From contig NZ_SRSH01000003.1 in NCBI RefSeq assembly GCF_006175985.1, positions 1-64,000 on the forward strand: a stretch of 64,000 nucleotides of DNA, in the 5' to 3' direction. This DNA comes from Methylotetracoccus oryzae. Its GTDB lineage: Bacteria > Pseudomonadota > Gammaproteobacteria > Methylococcales > Methylococcaceae. Numbering within the stretch: the stretch's first letter is position 1; every line of letters starts with the position of its first letter. Below the pieces are notes generated by a model, which was not told the origin of the DNA, searched no databases, and saw only the letters and a program-made list of their open reading frames with translations. The position numbers and the translations under genes are program-made. Positions 35,460 through 44,281 of this stretch are shown here, piece after piece.

Positions 35460-35752
35460 CGTGTCGAGGACAAAGCTCTGTTGAGTAGGTGCGGGCTGTT
35501 GAGAAGAGCGCGAGGTTCGGCCGGGCCTACCCCAAGTTGAAACGTTGGTACGGTAACGTCGGCATGTGTCGCTTGTATGACCGACCGAGCCTGGCAGCAG
35601 GCGGTTCATCGGGGGCGAGCGACCGGCACTCCGAAGTCCGCCGATCCTTCCCGCCCGGCGGCTAAGGACAGTGAGGAACGGAGGGAAGGCCGGGGTCTGC
35701 AGTGACACGCGGTGTCGGCGGCAAAAACAACAAGACTGTGGGTGCGAGGGCT
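35460..35752. other. Divergent promoter region between the giant gene and the LpxH-like gene
   Basis: If the starts at 35459 and 35753 are right, this 293-bp stretch carries both promoters. The plus side has a GAGGG just before the LpxH-like ATG. I see no palindrome or clear promoter box that would mark a regulator. If the giant gene actually starts further upstream (the frame remains open to 35708), most of this space is coding. Confidence 0.35.
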
Positions 35753-36577
35753 ATGCAGGTTCGATCCATCTTCATCTCCGATGTGCACCTGGGTATACGT
35801 GCCTGCCAGGCTGACCGCCTGGTGGATTTCCTGCGCGAGCATCCCTCCGAACATCTCTATCTGATCGGCGACATCGTCGATTTCTGGGCCATGAGTCGCG
35901 GTGAGATTCACTGGTCGAGAGCGCAGAACACCTTCGTGCAGAAGGTGCTGCGCCGAGGTCGCCACGGCAATCAGATCATTTTCGTTCCCGGCAACCACGA
36001 CGAGGCCTTGCGGGAATACGTGGGTATGGCCTTCGGTGACGTCCGGCTGGAGTATGAGTACGTGCACATAACGGCCGACGGCAAGCGCTTCCTGCTGATT
36101 CATGGTGACGAGTTCGATCAGGTCACACGCTACCATCGCTGGGTCGCGATCCTTGGCGACGTCTCGTACAACGTCCTGGTCAGTGTGAATATGGGGCTGT
36201 CCTGGCTACGCCGGACCCTGGGCCGTCCCGGCTACTGGTCGCTGGCCGGCTACGCGAAGCGTAAGGTCAAGACCGCCGTGAACTTCATCTTCGACTTCGA
36301 AGACTCGGTCCTGCACCATGTCCGCGAGCGGGGCTTCGATGGCGTCATCTGCGGTCACATCCATTGGGCGGAGATCAAGCAGATCGACGGACTGACCTAT
36401 GCCAATTGCGGTGACTGGGTCGACAGTTGCAGCGCGATCGTCGAACACCTCGACGGCCGCCTGGAACTGGTCGTCTGGCACGGGGATATGGTGCGGGAGG
36501 TCAACGGTTCCGGTGAAGAACCGGAGGTCCCGCGGTCAGTGGGTGGCAACCTGACCACCGATGACCTGCGGGTCTGA
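35753..36577 (+). CDS. UDP-2,3-diacylglucosamine diphosphatase-like metallophosphoesterase (LpxH family)
   Basis: The protein is 274 residues from ATG 35753; an upstream GTG at 35702 is less likely. It has the calcineurin-type metal motifs in order: SDVHLG, GDIVDFW, VPGNHDE, IHGDEFD and CGHIHWAEI. Together with ADRLVDFLREHPSEHLYLIG this matches COG2908 proteins. Those cleave UDP-2,3-diacylglucosamine to lipid X in lipid A synthesis, or act as related phosphoesterases. It is slightly longer than E. coli LpxH (240) because of a hydrophobic insert, YNVLVSVNMGLSWLRR, which may help membrane association. It diverges from the giant gene. Confidence 0.8.
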   Translation: MQVRSIFISDVHLGIRACQADRLVDFLREHPSEHLYLIGDIVDFWAMSRGEIHWSRAQNTFVQKVLRRGRHGNQIIFVPGNHDEALREYVGMAFGDVRLEYEYVHITADGKRFLLIHGDEFDQVTRYHRWVAILGDVSYNVLVSVNMGLSWLRRTLGRPGYWSLAGYAKRKVKTAVNFIFDFEDSVLHHVRERGFDGVICGHIHWAEIKQIDGLTYANCGDWVDSCSAIVEHLDGRLELVVWHGDMVREVNGSGEEPEVPRSVGGNLTTDDLRV

Positions 36578-36770
36578 CCATGGCTTCGCTTCCAGGCGAA
36601 ACAGCGCCGCGTTGCGGCGACATGGTCGGCCACGCCGCGCTCCGCATCGGGTGGCACCGGCTCGCGATCCGGCCCAACCGATCGATAATGCGCGCCGTTG
36701 GATCGGTACGTCGACGGGCGACTATCGCATCGTCTGAGTCGCGCTCGCTGGTTTCAACAGGATCCAAGAC

Positions 36771-37034
36771 ATGGCATCCAACATGACCCCCCTGGAAAGA
36801 GCAGAAGCGGTATTTCATGAACTGGTCGCGCACTATGGGGGCGCGGAGGATCGCGAACTGCGTGCCGCCGCAAAGCTGCTGCTGGTCGCACTGGACAAGT
36901 TCCGTATCCATGGCGGTTCCAATTGGTCGGCCCTGTTGGACGAGTATGTCGACCTGGCCAAGCGCGATCCCGAACGATTAGAACGGATCCTTCACGGCAA
37001 TCGCGGGAAAAAGGACTCGAGCCTGCTCGCCTGA
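36771..37034 (+). CDS. Small helical protein, unknown function
   Basis: The protein is 87 residues from ATG 36771 (ATG 36783 also possible). The sequence is amphipathic helical: PLERAEAVFHELVAHYGG, then LRAAAKLLLVALDKFRIHGG, then DEYVDLAKRDPERLERIL. There is no signal or membrane segment. I know no family. It stands alone between the LpxH-like gene and the phytase-like genes. Coding support is the composition and the lack of a better competing frame. Confidence 0.5.
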   Translation: MASNMTPLERAEAVFHELVAHYGGAEDRELRAAAKLLLVALDKFRIHGGSNWSALLDEYVDLAKRDPERLERILHGNRGKKDSSLLA

Positions 37035-37183
37035 GCGCGTCCGAACGCCGCTCTTTGCGATTCGGGCGACCGCGCCGTGTTGCAGGCCGCGTGGGTTCGG
37101 GACCGAGGCCGGTCCGCGGCACGCTTGCGTTTCAGCATCCGGAAGGCCTGTAGGTCTTTGCCACTAGATTTCAGAGGTTGGTC

Positions 37184-38656
37184 ATGAACACACGCGGCGA
37201 TGGCCCGCTCCACCGTATGCCGCCGATGGCATGGCTCGCGATCACCCTGACCGGCCTATGGTTCGCTGGCGATGGATTGGCATCCGAGTTTCGTCATGCG
37301 GGCACCGATGCCTTCGGCAGAGGGGTGGATGTGCTCCACGGTGAGATCGCGCTCCGGACCGATCAGTTCGTTTCTTACGCCGGCGCGACTGCGATCACGC
37401 GCCAGGCGTTCCCGAACGGATTCCCGCGTTCGATGGGCAGCGGCATCTGCCTGAAGGGAGAAGGTCGCCAGGGCCGGGAGTTCTGGGTGCTGGGCGACCG
37501 CGGACCCAATGGCGATGGGCCCGAGGTCGGCGGGAAGGAAGCGAAGCTTTTTCCGGTCCCCCAATTCACTCCCGCCTTCGGCGTCGTCTCGCTGGCGAAC
37601 GGGATCGCCTCGCTTGAGAATTTGACGCCGATTCATGGAACCTCCGGGCTGCCGGGCGCGCCCGGGACGGCAAACGGTTCGGAGGAAGTGGCTCTGTCGG
37701 AGACGCTGCGCGCGATCGATCCCGATCCGCGCGGGATCGACCCCGAGTCCGTCGCTTGCGGCAACGGCAGGCTCTGGGTGTCGGAGGAGTACGGCCCCGC
37801 AGTGCTGCAACTCGACCCGGCGTCCGGGCGGATCTTGGCCCGTTTCACGCCCGGTAACGGGTTGCCGTCCATTTTTGCGCGCCGAAGGGTCAACCGCGGC
37901 ATGGAAGCGCTGAGCTACGACGCGGAGGCCGGCACGCTGGTCGGGGCCCTGCAGAGCCCGATCGATGACGGCGCCGTCGCCGTTCATGGGAAGAACGTCA
38001 AGGTCAAGGACGCAGCGCCCTTCATCCGCTGGGTCGAGTTGCACCCGGTAACACGGCGGCTGCGCGAGTTCGCTTACCCTGTCGCGGGCAGCGACTACCA
38101 GGATGGTCAGAGCGGAAATGCCAAGCTGGGCGATATCGCTGCACTCGGCGGGGGGCGATTCGTCGTCATCGAGGAGGGCAGGAAGGCCGACGGGCATTTC
38201 GCCAATCGCCTCTTTCTGGTCGACACGGCGGGTGCCAGCGACATCCATGCAAATTCCGGCGGCGATCTGGAACGGTCGGCCATCAGCGGGCATCCGGTCG
38301 GCGCGGCCGACTGGCGTACGATCACCCCGCTTCGCAAGCGCCTGCTCGTCGATCTGCGAGCCCTGGGGTGGGACGTGGAGAAAGCCGAGGGATTGGCCAT
38401 GGTGGACGAGCGCACCTTGGCGCTCACCAATGACAACGACTACGGCATTCAGTCCGCCCTGTTCGATGCCGCTGGCACACGGCTGGTTGCCGGCAAGGTC
38501 GAACGCTGTCAGGCGGCAGGGGACGGGACAGCGATCTTCGGCGATCGGTGCCCGGCCGGCGCGCGGGCGGTCGCCATCGTGAGCTTGCCGGAAATCGAGT
38601 CGCGGCAGCATCTGTGGCTGCTTCGCTTCGCGCGCCCCTTCCGCGCGATGGACTGA
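37184..38656 (+). CDS. Secreted phytase-like (esterase-like activity of phytase family) protein
   Basis: The protein is 490 residues from ATG 37184, with AGAGG 6 nt upstream. The N-terminal export signal includes PMAWLAITLTGLWFAGDGLA. The body is a beta-propeller-like phytase-like domain: FWVLGDRGPNGDGPE, DPESVACGNGRLWVSEEYGP, RGMEALSYDAEAGTLVGALQ, EKAEGLAMVDERTLALTNDN. These Glu/Asp-rich steps are the metal-binding pattern of this family. Members are extracytoplasmic and proposed to hydrolyse phosphate esters; activity is not demonstrated for most. A related domain is in the next gene, so the pair probably arose by duplication and fusion. Confidence 0.75.
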   Translation: MNTRGDGPLHRMPPMAWLAITLTGLWFAGDGLASEFRHAGTDAFGRGVDVLHGEIALRTDQFVSYAGATAITRQAFPNGFPRSMGSGICLKGEGRQGREFWVLGDRGPNGDGPEVGGKEAKLFPVPQFTPAFGVVSLANGIASLENLTPIHGTSGLPGAPGTANGSEEVALSETLRAIDPDPRGIDPESVACGNGRLWVSEEYGPAVLQLDPASGRILARFTPGNGLPSIFARRRVNRGMEALSYDAEAGTLVGALQSPIDDGAVAVHGKNVKVKDAAPFIRWVELHPVTRRLREFAYPVAGSDYQDGQSGNAKLGDIAALGGGRFVVIEEGRKADGHFANRLFLVDTAGASDIHANSGGDLERSAISGHPVGAADWRTITPLRKRLLVDLRALGWDVEKAEGLAMVDERTLALTNDNDYGIQSALFDAAGTRLVAGKVERCQAAGDGTAIFGDRCPAGARAVAIVSLPEIESRQHLWLLRFARPFRAMD

Positions 38657-38940
38657 GCGCCGGAAGACCCGGGCGGCAGCGCAGCGGCGTGCTGCCCGCC
38701 AAGCTGCAGCTGCAATGGCTGGAACGCTCGATTGGGGAGGCGGAGGGAGGCCGGAGTGCATGGGCGGTGAGATGCGGCGTCACGCGCGCAGCGGCGGCGC
38801 CGTCATGCTGCTGCAACAACTGCTCCCGACAATGACGCCGGTCTGTCAGGCCATCCGTTCCAGGTTGCCGAGGCAATGCCCGCGAAAATCTGCACATTGT
38901 CGTCCCGGCGTTCCCGTCTCAACCCAATCAAGAGCAATCC

Positions 38941-41190
38941 ATGAATTTGAAAATACAGCGACCCGCCGCTGCGGCGCTCTGCTCGGTGCTCACGGCTGCC
39001 GGTGCACACGCGACCCCGGTGCCCGAGGCACCCCAGTTCGAGCGTATTGCCACGTTCAATGTCTGCGAGAACACCTCGTGTGACCGCAGCGCGGTCGAAG
39101 AAACCGTCGCGGAGATCACTGCGGTCAGCCGGGATGGTAAGACCCTGGTCTATACCGACAGTCCGCAGAAAGTCATCGGATTCGTCGATATCGCCAAGCC
39201 CTCCACGCCGAAGGGACTGGGCGTGGTCGGGGTCGGTGGCGAACCGACGTCGGTCGCGGTCGCCGGCCGCTATGCCCTGGTCGCCGTGAACACGTCGGAA
39301 AGCTTCACGCATCCGTCCGGTCATCTGGCCGTTTATGACATCGCCGCGTGTGTTGCCAATCTGGCCGCTTGCGCTCCGTCCGCGACTATCGACCTGCATG
39401 GTCAGCCCGATTCGGTCGCGGTCAGCCCCGATGGGCGCTACGCCGCCATTGCAATCGAGAATGAGCGGGATGAGGACGTCACCGTTGGCGGTGTTGAAGG
39501 CGGTTTGCCGCAATCACCGCCCGGCTATCTGGCCATCGTCGATCTGGAAGGCGCGCCGTCGGCCTGGGCTCTGCGCAAGGTCGAACTCACGGGACTGGCT
39601 GCCTATGCCCCCGAAGATCCTGAGCCCGAGTTCGTGTCCATCAATGCCGCCAACATCGCAGCCGTGACACTGCAGGAGAACAATCACATCGCGCTGGTCG
39701 ATCTCGAAAAAGGCGTCGTCACGCGGCATTTCGCGGCCGGCTCGGTCACGCTTCGCAACATCGACAGCGTCGAAAACAGTCTGATCGAGTTCGACACGAC
39801 ACTGACCCGGATCCCCCGCGAACCCGATGCCGTCACCTGGCTCGGGACCGACCATCTGGCAACGGCCAACGAGGGCGATTTGTTTGGCGGCAGCCGCGGC
39901 TTCTCGATCTTCGAGAGTCAAGGCCGGGTGAACTTCGAAAGCGGCCGAAACTTCGACTACATGGCCATACGCCACGGGCACTTCCCCGAGGCCCGCGCCG
40001 ACGCCAAGGGCTCCGAGCCGGAGGGTATTACCTCTGCCGTGTTTGGTGCGCAGCGCTTGCTTTTCGTCGGCGCCGAGCGCGGCAGCTTCGTCGCGGTGTA
40101 CGAGCTGGGCGGCGACAAGCCGATCTTCAAGCAACTGTTGCCGACCGGTATCTCACCGGAAGGCCTGCTGGCGATACCGCAACGCAATCTGTTCGTCGCC
40201 TCGACCGAGAACGACGAGGAGTGGCGGGCCCAGATCAACATTTTCGCGTTGAAGGACAAGGTGTCCAACTACCCATCGGTCGTCTCCGCCCCGCAGAAGA
40301 CCGGACCGCTGGCAGGCAAGGCGCCGATCGCCTGGGGCGCGCTGTCGAGCCTCGCACCGCATCCCACGTGGAAAGAATGGCTTTACGCCGTCCCCGATTC
40401 GTATTACCGCGAGTCGCGAATCTACAAACTGCACGTCGGCGTGAAGCCCGCGGTCATCGCGAACGAGATCGTTCTGAAGAAGGCAGGCGCGACGGTGGAT
40501 TACGATCTCGAAGGGATTGCGACCTGCTCCGACGGAAAGTTCTGGCTGGTTTCCGAAGGGGACGGCACCGCGGCGAAGCCGAATCTGCTGATCGAGGCCG
40601 ACGGTGACGGTACGGTTCTGCGTGAAATCGCGCTGCCCGCCGAGGTCAACGCGCTGCAGAAGTCGAACGGTTACGAAGGTGTCGCGGTCACGCGGTGCGG
40701 TGCCGACGCGCAGGTCTACGTCGCGTTCCAGCGGGAGTGGACGGGTGATCCCGCAGGACAGGTCCGGATTGGGGAATACCGCCTGGCCACCAACGAGTGG
40801 CGGTTCTTCTACTATCCCCTGGAGGCGGTCGAGTCGCCGGCCGGCGGGTGGGTCGGCTTGTCGGAGCTCGTGTCGCTGGGTGGCGAGCGCTTTGCCGTGA
40901 TCGAGCGCGACAATCAGGGCGGTCCCGATGCCCGCATCAAGAAGGTCTTCGAGTTTTCCATTGCCGGTTTGACGCCGCAGCCTCAGGGCGGTGTATTCCC
41001 CTTGGTTAGCAAACATCCGGCACTGGATCTGCTGCCCCAGTTGGCCTCGTACCGGGGTTGGGTGCTGGACAAGCTCGAGGGCCTGGCGGTGGCGGCTGAC
41101 GGCAAGGCCTATGCCGTGACCGACAACGACGGCGTGGACGACGCGTCTGGAGAAACGCGTCTGCTGCGTCTCGGACCGGTCCTGCATTGA
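38941..41190 (+). CDS. Large secreted propeller/phytase-like two-domain protein
   Basis: The protein is 749 residues. The signal peptide is KIQRPAAAALCSVLTAAGAHA. The N-terminal half has repeated propeller blades of the LVIVD/choice-of-anchor kind (TDSPQKVIGFVDIAKPSTPK, GHLAVYDIAAC, PDSVAVSPDGRYAAIAIE). The C-terminal half, from about residue 440, resembles the phytase-like domain: YDLEGIATCSDGKFWLVSEG, NGYEGVAVTRC, DKLEGLAVAADGKAYAVTDND. It is likely periplasmic or outer-membrane associated. The 284-bp gap before it contains no other gene. A role in organic-phosphate use would suit the Pst/ppk neighbourhood but is inference. Confidence 0.72.
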   Translation: MNLKIQRPAAAALCSVLTAAGAHATPVPEAPQFERIATFNVCENTSCDRSAVEETVAEITAVSRDGKTLVYTDSPQKVIGFVDIAKPSTPKGLGVVGVGGEPTSVAVAGRYALVAVNTSESFTHPSGHLAVYDIAACVANLAACAPSATIDLHGQPDSVAVSPDGRYAAIAIENERDEDVTVGGVEGGLPQSPPGYLAIVDLEGAPSAWALRKVELTGLAAYAPEDPEPEFVSINAANIAAVTLQENNHIALVDLEKGVVTRHFAAGSVTLRNIDSVENSLIEFDTTLTRIPREPDAVTWLGTDHLATANEGDLFGGSRGFSIFESQGRVNFESGRNFDYMAIRHGHFPEARADAKGSEPEGITSAVFGAQRLLFVGAERGSFVAVYELGGDKPIFKQLLPTGISPEGLLAIPQRNLFVASTENDEEWRAQINIFALKDKVSNYPSVVSAPQKTGPLAGKAPIAWGALSSLAPHPTWKEWLYAVPDSYYRESRIYKLHVGVKPAVIANEIVLKKAGATVDYDLEGIATCSDGKFWLVSEGDGTAAKPNLLIEADGDGTVLREIALPAEVNALQKSNGYEGVAVTRCGADAQVYVAFQREWTGDPAGQVRIGEYRLATNEWRFFYYPLEAVESPAGGWVGLSELVSLGGERFAVIERDNQGGPDARIKKVFEFSIAGLTPQPQGGVFPLVSKHPALDLLPQLASYRGWVLDKLEGLAVAADGKAYAVTDNDGVDDASGETRLLRLGPVLH

Positions 41191-41203
41191 AGTTCGGCCG
41201 GTT

Positions 41204-41234
41204 GCGTCTCGCCCCTGTCATGGGGGCGAGACGC
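41204..41234. terminator. Strong hairpin between convergent genes
   Basis: A 12-bp perfect stem, GCGTCTCGCCCC/GGGGCGAGACGC, with a 7-base loop TGTCATG starts 13 bp after the phytase-like stop. It lies between converging genes (the next one ends at 41389). No T-run follows on either strand, so it may act bidirectionally with help from Rho, or protect mRNA ends. Confidence 0.5.
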
Positions 41235-41388
41235 CCTTGAGTGGCAGACCGTGCGCCGGGCAATCGGCCGGGGCTCCATCCCATGCAACGCGTCGTCAGC
41301 GTCCGGGCGCTTGCCGTCTTGCCATCCGACGGCGCTCCGTCGGTTTCGTATCACCCATGTGGGTCGCAGGCTTGGCGTCGGTTGCGCT

Positions 41389-41973
41389 TCAGCAAGCCTG
41401 CACGCCGTTGCAATCCCGGTACGCTTCCACCGGCACAAAGACCTTGATCTCGTCCCCGACCGCGGGCAGGTATTTGGTCATGCCGAAATCCGACCGCTTC
41501 AGGCTGGCTTCGATGTCGGCCGCGCACAGCGGCTTTTGATTCATGGGGTTCTGGCCGCAGGTAAAGCGGTGGATGGTCACCCGAAGGGGTTGTGTGATCC
41601 CCAGCAGGGTCAGTGTGCCGTCGGCGGAAACGGGCGTGTCCCCCGTGAAGGACAGCTTTTCGGAATGGAAGGTGATCGTCGGAAACTGGGCGACATTGAA
41701 AAAGTCAGCCGACTTCATATGATCGTTCCACTTGGTTTGACCCATATTGATCGAGTCGGCTTCGATGGTCCAGTCGACCGCGCCGGTCTTCTTTTCCCTG
41801 TCCAGCTGGATCTTTCCGGCCGTCTTGTCGAAACGGCCTCGCTGCGTCGTGAAGCCCAGATGGTTTACCTCAAATACGGGTAGCGTGTGATTGGGGTCGA
41901 TGGTGTACGACTCGGCGGCGACTACGCCGCGGGCTGAAACGGTTGCCAAAAGCATGATGACGGCGTGACGCAT
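41389..41973 (-). CDS. YceI-family periplasmic lipid-binding protein
   Basis: The protein is 194 residues; GGAG is 8 nt upstream of ATG 41973. The signal peptide is short (MRHAVIMLLATVSARGVVAA). SYTIDPNHTLPVFEVNHLGF is the classic YceI start, followed by FDKTAGKIQLD, ADSINMGQTKWNDHMKSADF, and KYLPAVGDEIKVFVPVEAY at the end. YceI proteins are lipocalin-like barrels that bind isoprenoid quinone-type lipids in the periplasm. It is divergent from the cupin gene. The C-terminal DCNGVQAC with two Cys is an unusual tail that could form a disulfide. Confidence 0.9.
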   Translation of the reverse strand: MRHAVIMLLATVSARGVVAAESYTIDPNHTLPVFEVNHLGFTTQRGRFDKTAGKIQLDREKKTGAVDWTIEADSINMGQTKWNDHMKSADFFNVAQFPTITFHSEKLSFTGDTPVSADGTLTLLGITQPLRVTIHRFTCGQNPMNQKPLCAADIEASLKRSDFGMTKYLPAVGDEIKVFVPVEAYRDCNGVQAC

Positions 41974-42196
41974 GCAGAACTCCGTAGCGTTGGTTTGCGG
42001 TTGGGAAAGCTTAAACAGAAAGTTGTCGCCGGATTCATTTTCAACCGTGTCCTTGCGGACAGGTCCCGTCGGTGGTCGGGCGTTGCAGGAACTGGCGCTT
42101 GCCGGATCGGCGGCCGGTTCCGGGGCCGCTGGTCAAGTAAACCGCGTGGCAGCGGTGACGGGCGCAGGCCCGACATGGCTCCGGCCTTGCCAGCAA

Positions 42197-42205
42197 TGCT
42201 ACACT
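42197..42205 (+). promoter_or_regulatory. Candidate extended -10 promoter for the cupin gene
   Basis: TGCTACACT fits the extended -10 pattern TGnTATAAT (TG at 42197, TACACT at 42200-42205). No convincing -35 lies 17 bp upstream, as is common for extended -10 promoters. The start would be near 42212, giving a 20-nt leader to ATG 42232. Confidence 0.35.
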
Positions 42206-42231
42206 TTCGTGGTTTTACGTTTCGACTATTA

Positions 42232-42531
42232 ATGAATCCGATGAGCAAGATAACGATCGAACACAATCCGAGCGAAGATCGCCTGAAAGAACTGGGCGTC
42301 GCCGAATGGGAAATCTGGGAAAAGGAAGTTTCCGAGTTTCCGATCGACTTCGACGAAACGGAAACGGCCTACGTGCTGGAAGGCGAGATCATCGTGACGC
42401 CTGCCGATGGGGAGCCGGTGCGGATCGTTCCGGGCGATCTCGTATCGTTCCATGCGGGACTGGACAGCCAGTGGCAAGTGGTTAAGCCGCTGCGCAAGCA
42501 TTACAGCTACGCGTATCCCGACGGCGTCTGA
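42232..42531 (+). CDS. Cupin_3 (DUF861, EutQ-like) small cupin
   Basis: The protein is 99 residues from ATG 42232; ATG 42241 (MSKITIEHNPSED) is an equal alternative. EWEIWEKEVSEFPIDFDETE followed by TAYVLEGEIIVTPADGEPVR and PGDLVSFHAGLDSQW matches the one-domain Cupin_3 family. The metal set is reduced compared with the two-His cupins: Glu residues in the first motif and His in KHYSY. Its function is unknown; relatives include ureidoglycine aminohydrolase and EutQ-like acetate kinases, but such short stand-alone forms are not characterised. It ends at a strong terminator. Confidence 0.8.
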   Translation: MNPMSKITIEHNPSEDRLKELGVAEWEIWEKEVSEFPIDFDETETAYVLEGEIIVTPADGEPVRIVPGDLVSFHAGLDSQWQVVKPLRKHYSYAYPDGV

Positions 42532-42555
42532 CCACGACCCGACAGTCACGAAAAT

Positions 42556-42579
42556 GGGCATCTTCGGATGCCCTTTTTT
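42556..42579 (+). terminator. Rho-independent terminator after the cupin gene
   Basis: A 7-bp stem GGGCATC/GATGCCC is closed by a TTCG tetraloop and followed by six T residues (42574-42579). It starts 25 bp after the cupin stop. This is the cleanest intrinsic terminator in the window. Confidence 0.9.
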
Positions 42580-42725
42580 CTTCCGACGCCGCTCGCGGGG
42601 CGGCTGCTGCCGCTGGTCTGCCGGCGTGCCGTGCAGGACGAATGGAGGGTGTGGGGCTGCTTCCAAACCGTCAGGGCGCGCGGTGGCGCCGGCCGTAGCG
42701 GGATGTCAGCGTGGCTGGTGAGGGA

Positions 42726-44165
42726 TCAGCGGAGCAGCCAATTCAATATCCACTTCTGCAAGGTCTTGCCGTAAGGGGGATACAGCAGCTTCATGGAGTT
42801 CAGCCGCCCTTTGGTAAAGACCGACTTGGCCTTGGAGAAGGTCTGAAACCCCTCGGGGCCATGGTATTGGCCCATGCCGGAGGGTCCGATGCCACCGAAA
42901 GGCAGATCATCGATGCCTACCTGCAGCAAAGCCTCGTTGATGGCCATCGATCCGGAATGGGTCCGCAGCGTGACCCGCTCCTGCAAGGTCTTGTCGTAGG
43001 TGAAAAGGTACAAAGCCAGGGGCCGCGGCCGCGCATTGACGAAGGCGAGGGCATCGTCCACGGAATCATAGGGAAGGACGGGCAGAATCGGACCGAACAG
43101 TTCTTCCTGCATGATCTTCATCGAGTCCGTGACCTCCGTGACGAGACAGGGCGCCATGCGATGGGTGCCATCATCGAGGGCTTCTTCGGTGACCCTTTCG
43201 ATTTGTGCCCCTTTCGCTTCGGCATCCTTCAGCCAGGCCTGCAGCCTCTCGTAGCTGTGCCGATTGATGACGCTGGTGTAATCCGGATTACCGCTCACTT
43301 TGGGATACATCCGGTTGAACGTTGCCTTGAACCCGTCCAGGAAGGGTCGAAGCTTGGCGCGCGGCACCAGAACGTAATCCGGCGCCACGCAGGTCTGGCC
43401 CGCGTTGAGCGCCTTGGCGAACACCAGCCGGTCCATGATGTCGTCTAGCGGGATATCGTCTGCGATGATCGCCGGCGACTTGCCACCCAGTTCCAGTGTC
43501 ACCGGGGTGAGGTTGTCCGCCGCGGCCCGCATCACGTGCTTGCCGACCGGGATGGACCCGGTGAACAACAGATGGTCGAACGGCAGCGCGGAAAAGGCCC
43601 GTGCGATCTCAACGTCGCCGGTGACCACGGCCACCCGGTCCTCGTCAAAGCCTTTGCGGAGGACATCGCGGAGCAACGCGCCGACGTGCGGTGTGATTTC
43701 GGACATCTTGAGCATCACCCGGTTGCCGGCGGCGAGGGCGGCGATCAGGGGTGCGATGCCGAGGTTCAGGGGATAGTTGAAGGGCACCATGATGCCGACT
43801 ACACCCAGGGGCTGGTACACGACCTTGGCCCGCGCGGGCTGGAATTGGAGCCCGACGTGCCGGCGACTCGGCCGCATCCAGCGACGGAGCCGCTTGCACA
43901 CATAGCCGATGTGCTCGACGCAGGGCATGATCTCGGCGACCAGCGTCTCGCTGGCGGCCCTGGCCGTGAAGTCCGAGTCGAGGGCCTGTGTAATCGCTTC
44001 CCGGTGGTCCAATAGCAGCGCCTTCAGCGTCTTCAGTTGAGCCAGTCGTTCCTGCAGCGAGGGCATGGGGTCGGCCGTGTAGGCCTGCCGTTGGCGGGCG
44101 AACAGCTCGGTGAGTTGCTCAAGCGTGGTGTCTCGGGAAAGATCGGCGGGGGTCTGGTTCGACAT
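42726..44165 (-). CDS. Aldehyde dehydrogenase, coniferyl-aldehyde-dehydrogenase type
   Basis: The protein is 479 residues from ATG 44165. Catalytic Cys is in NAGQTCVAPDYVLVP, the general-base Glu in VTLELGGKSPAII, and the NAD loop in LLFTGSIPVGKHVMRAAADN. VVGIMVPFNYPLNLGIAPLI is the class-3/coniferyl type signature. It oxidises aldehydes to acids with NAD(P)+. The C-terminus SMKLLYPPYGKTLQKWILNW is hydrophobic-aromatic, as in membrane-associated relatives. The gene lies 116 bp before the large RTX gene's end, same strand, with its own ATG. A role in lipid- or alcohol-derived aldehydes is possible. Confidence 0.9.
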   Translation of the reverse strand: MSNQTPADLSRDTTLEQLTELFARQRQAYTADPMPSLQERLAQLKTLKALLLDHREAITQALDSDFTARAASETLVAEIMPCVEHIGYVCKRLRRWMRPSRRHVGLQFQPARAKVVYQPLGVVGIMVPFNYPLNLGIAPLIAALAAGNRVMLKMSEITPHVGALLRDVLRKGFDEDRVAVVTGDVEIARAFSALPFDHLLFTGSIPVGKHVMRAAADNLTPVTLELGGKSPAIIADDIPLDDIMDRLVFAKALNAGQTCVAPDYVLVPRAKLRPFLDGFKATFNRMYPKVSGNPDYTSVINRHSYERLQAWLKDAEAKGAQIERVTEEALDDGTHRMAPCLVTEVTDSMKIMQEELFGPILPVLPYDSVDDALAFVNARPRPLALYLFTYDKTLQERVTLRTHSGSMAINEALLQVGIDDLPFGGIGPSGMGQYHGPEGFQTFSKAKSVFTKGRLNSMKLLYPPYGKTLQKWILNWLLR

Positions 44166-44281
44166 GTCGGTGTCCTCAGAACACGGTTGGATGACGGGCG
44201 ATTCCGGCCCGCGTGGCGAGCGACGATACCAAATGACATTCGGGAGTGCGAAGACCGCTGACGGACGTTGTGGACATCGGC

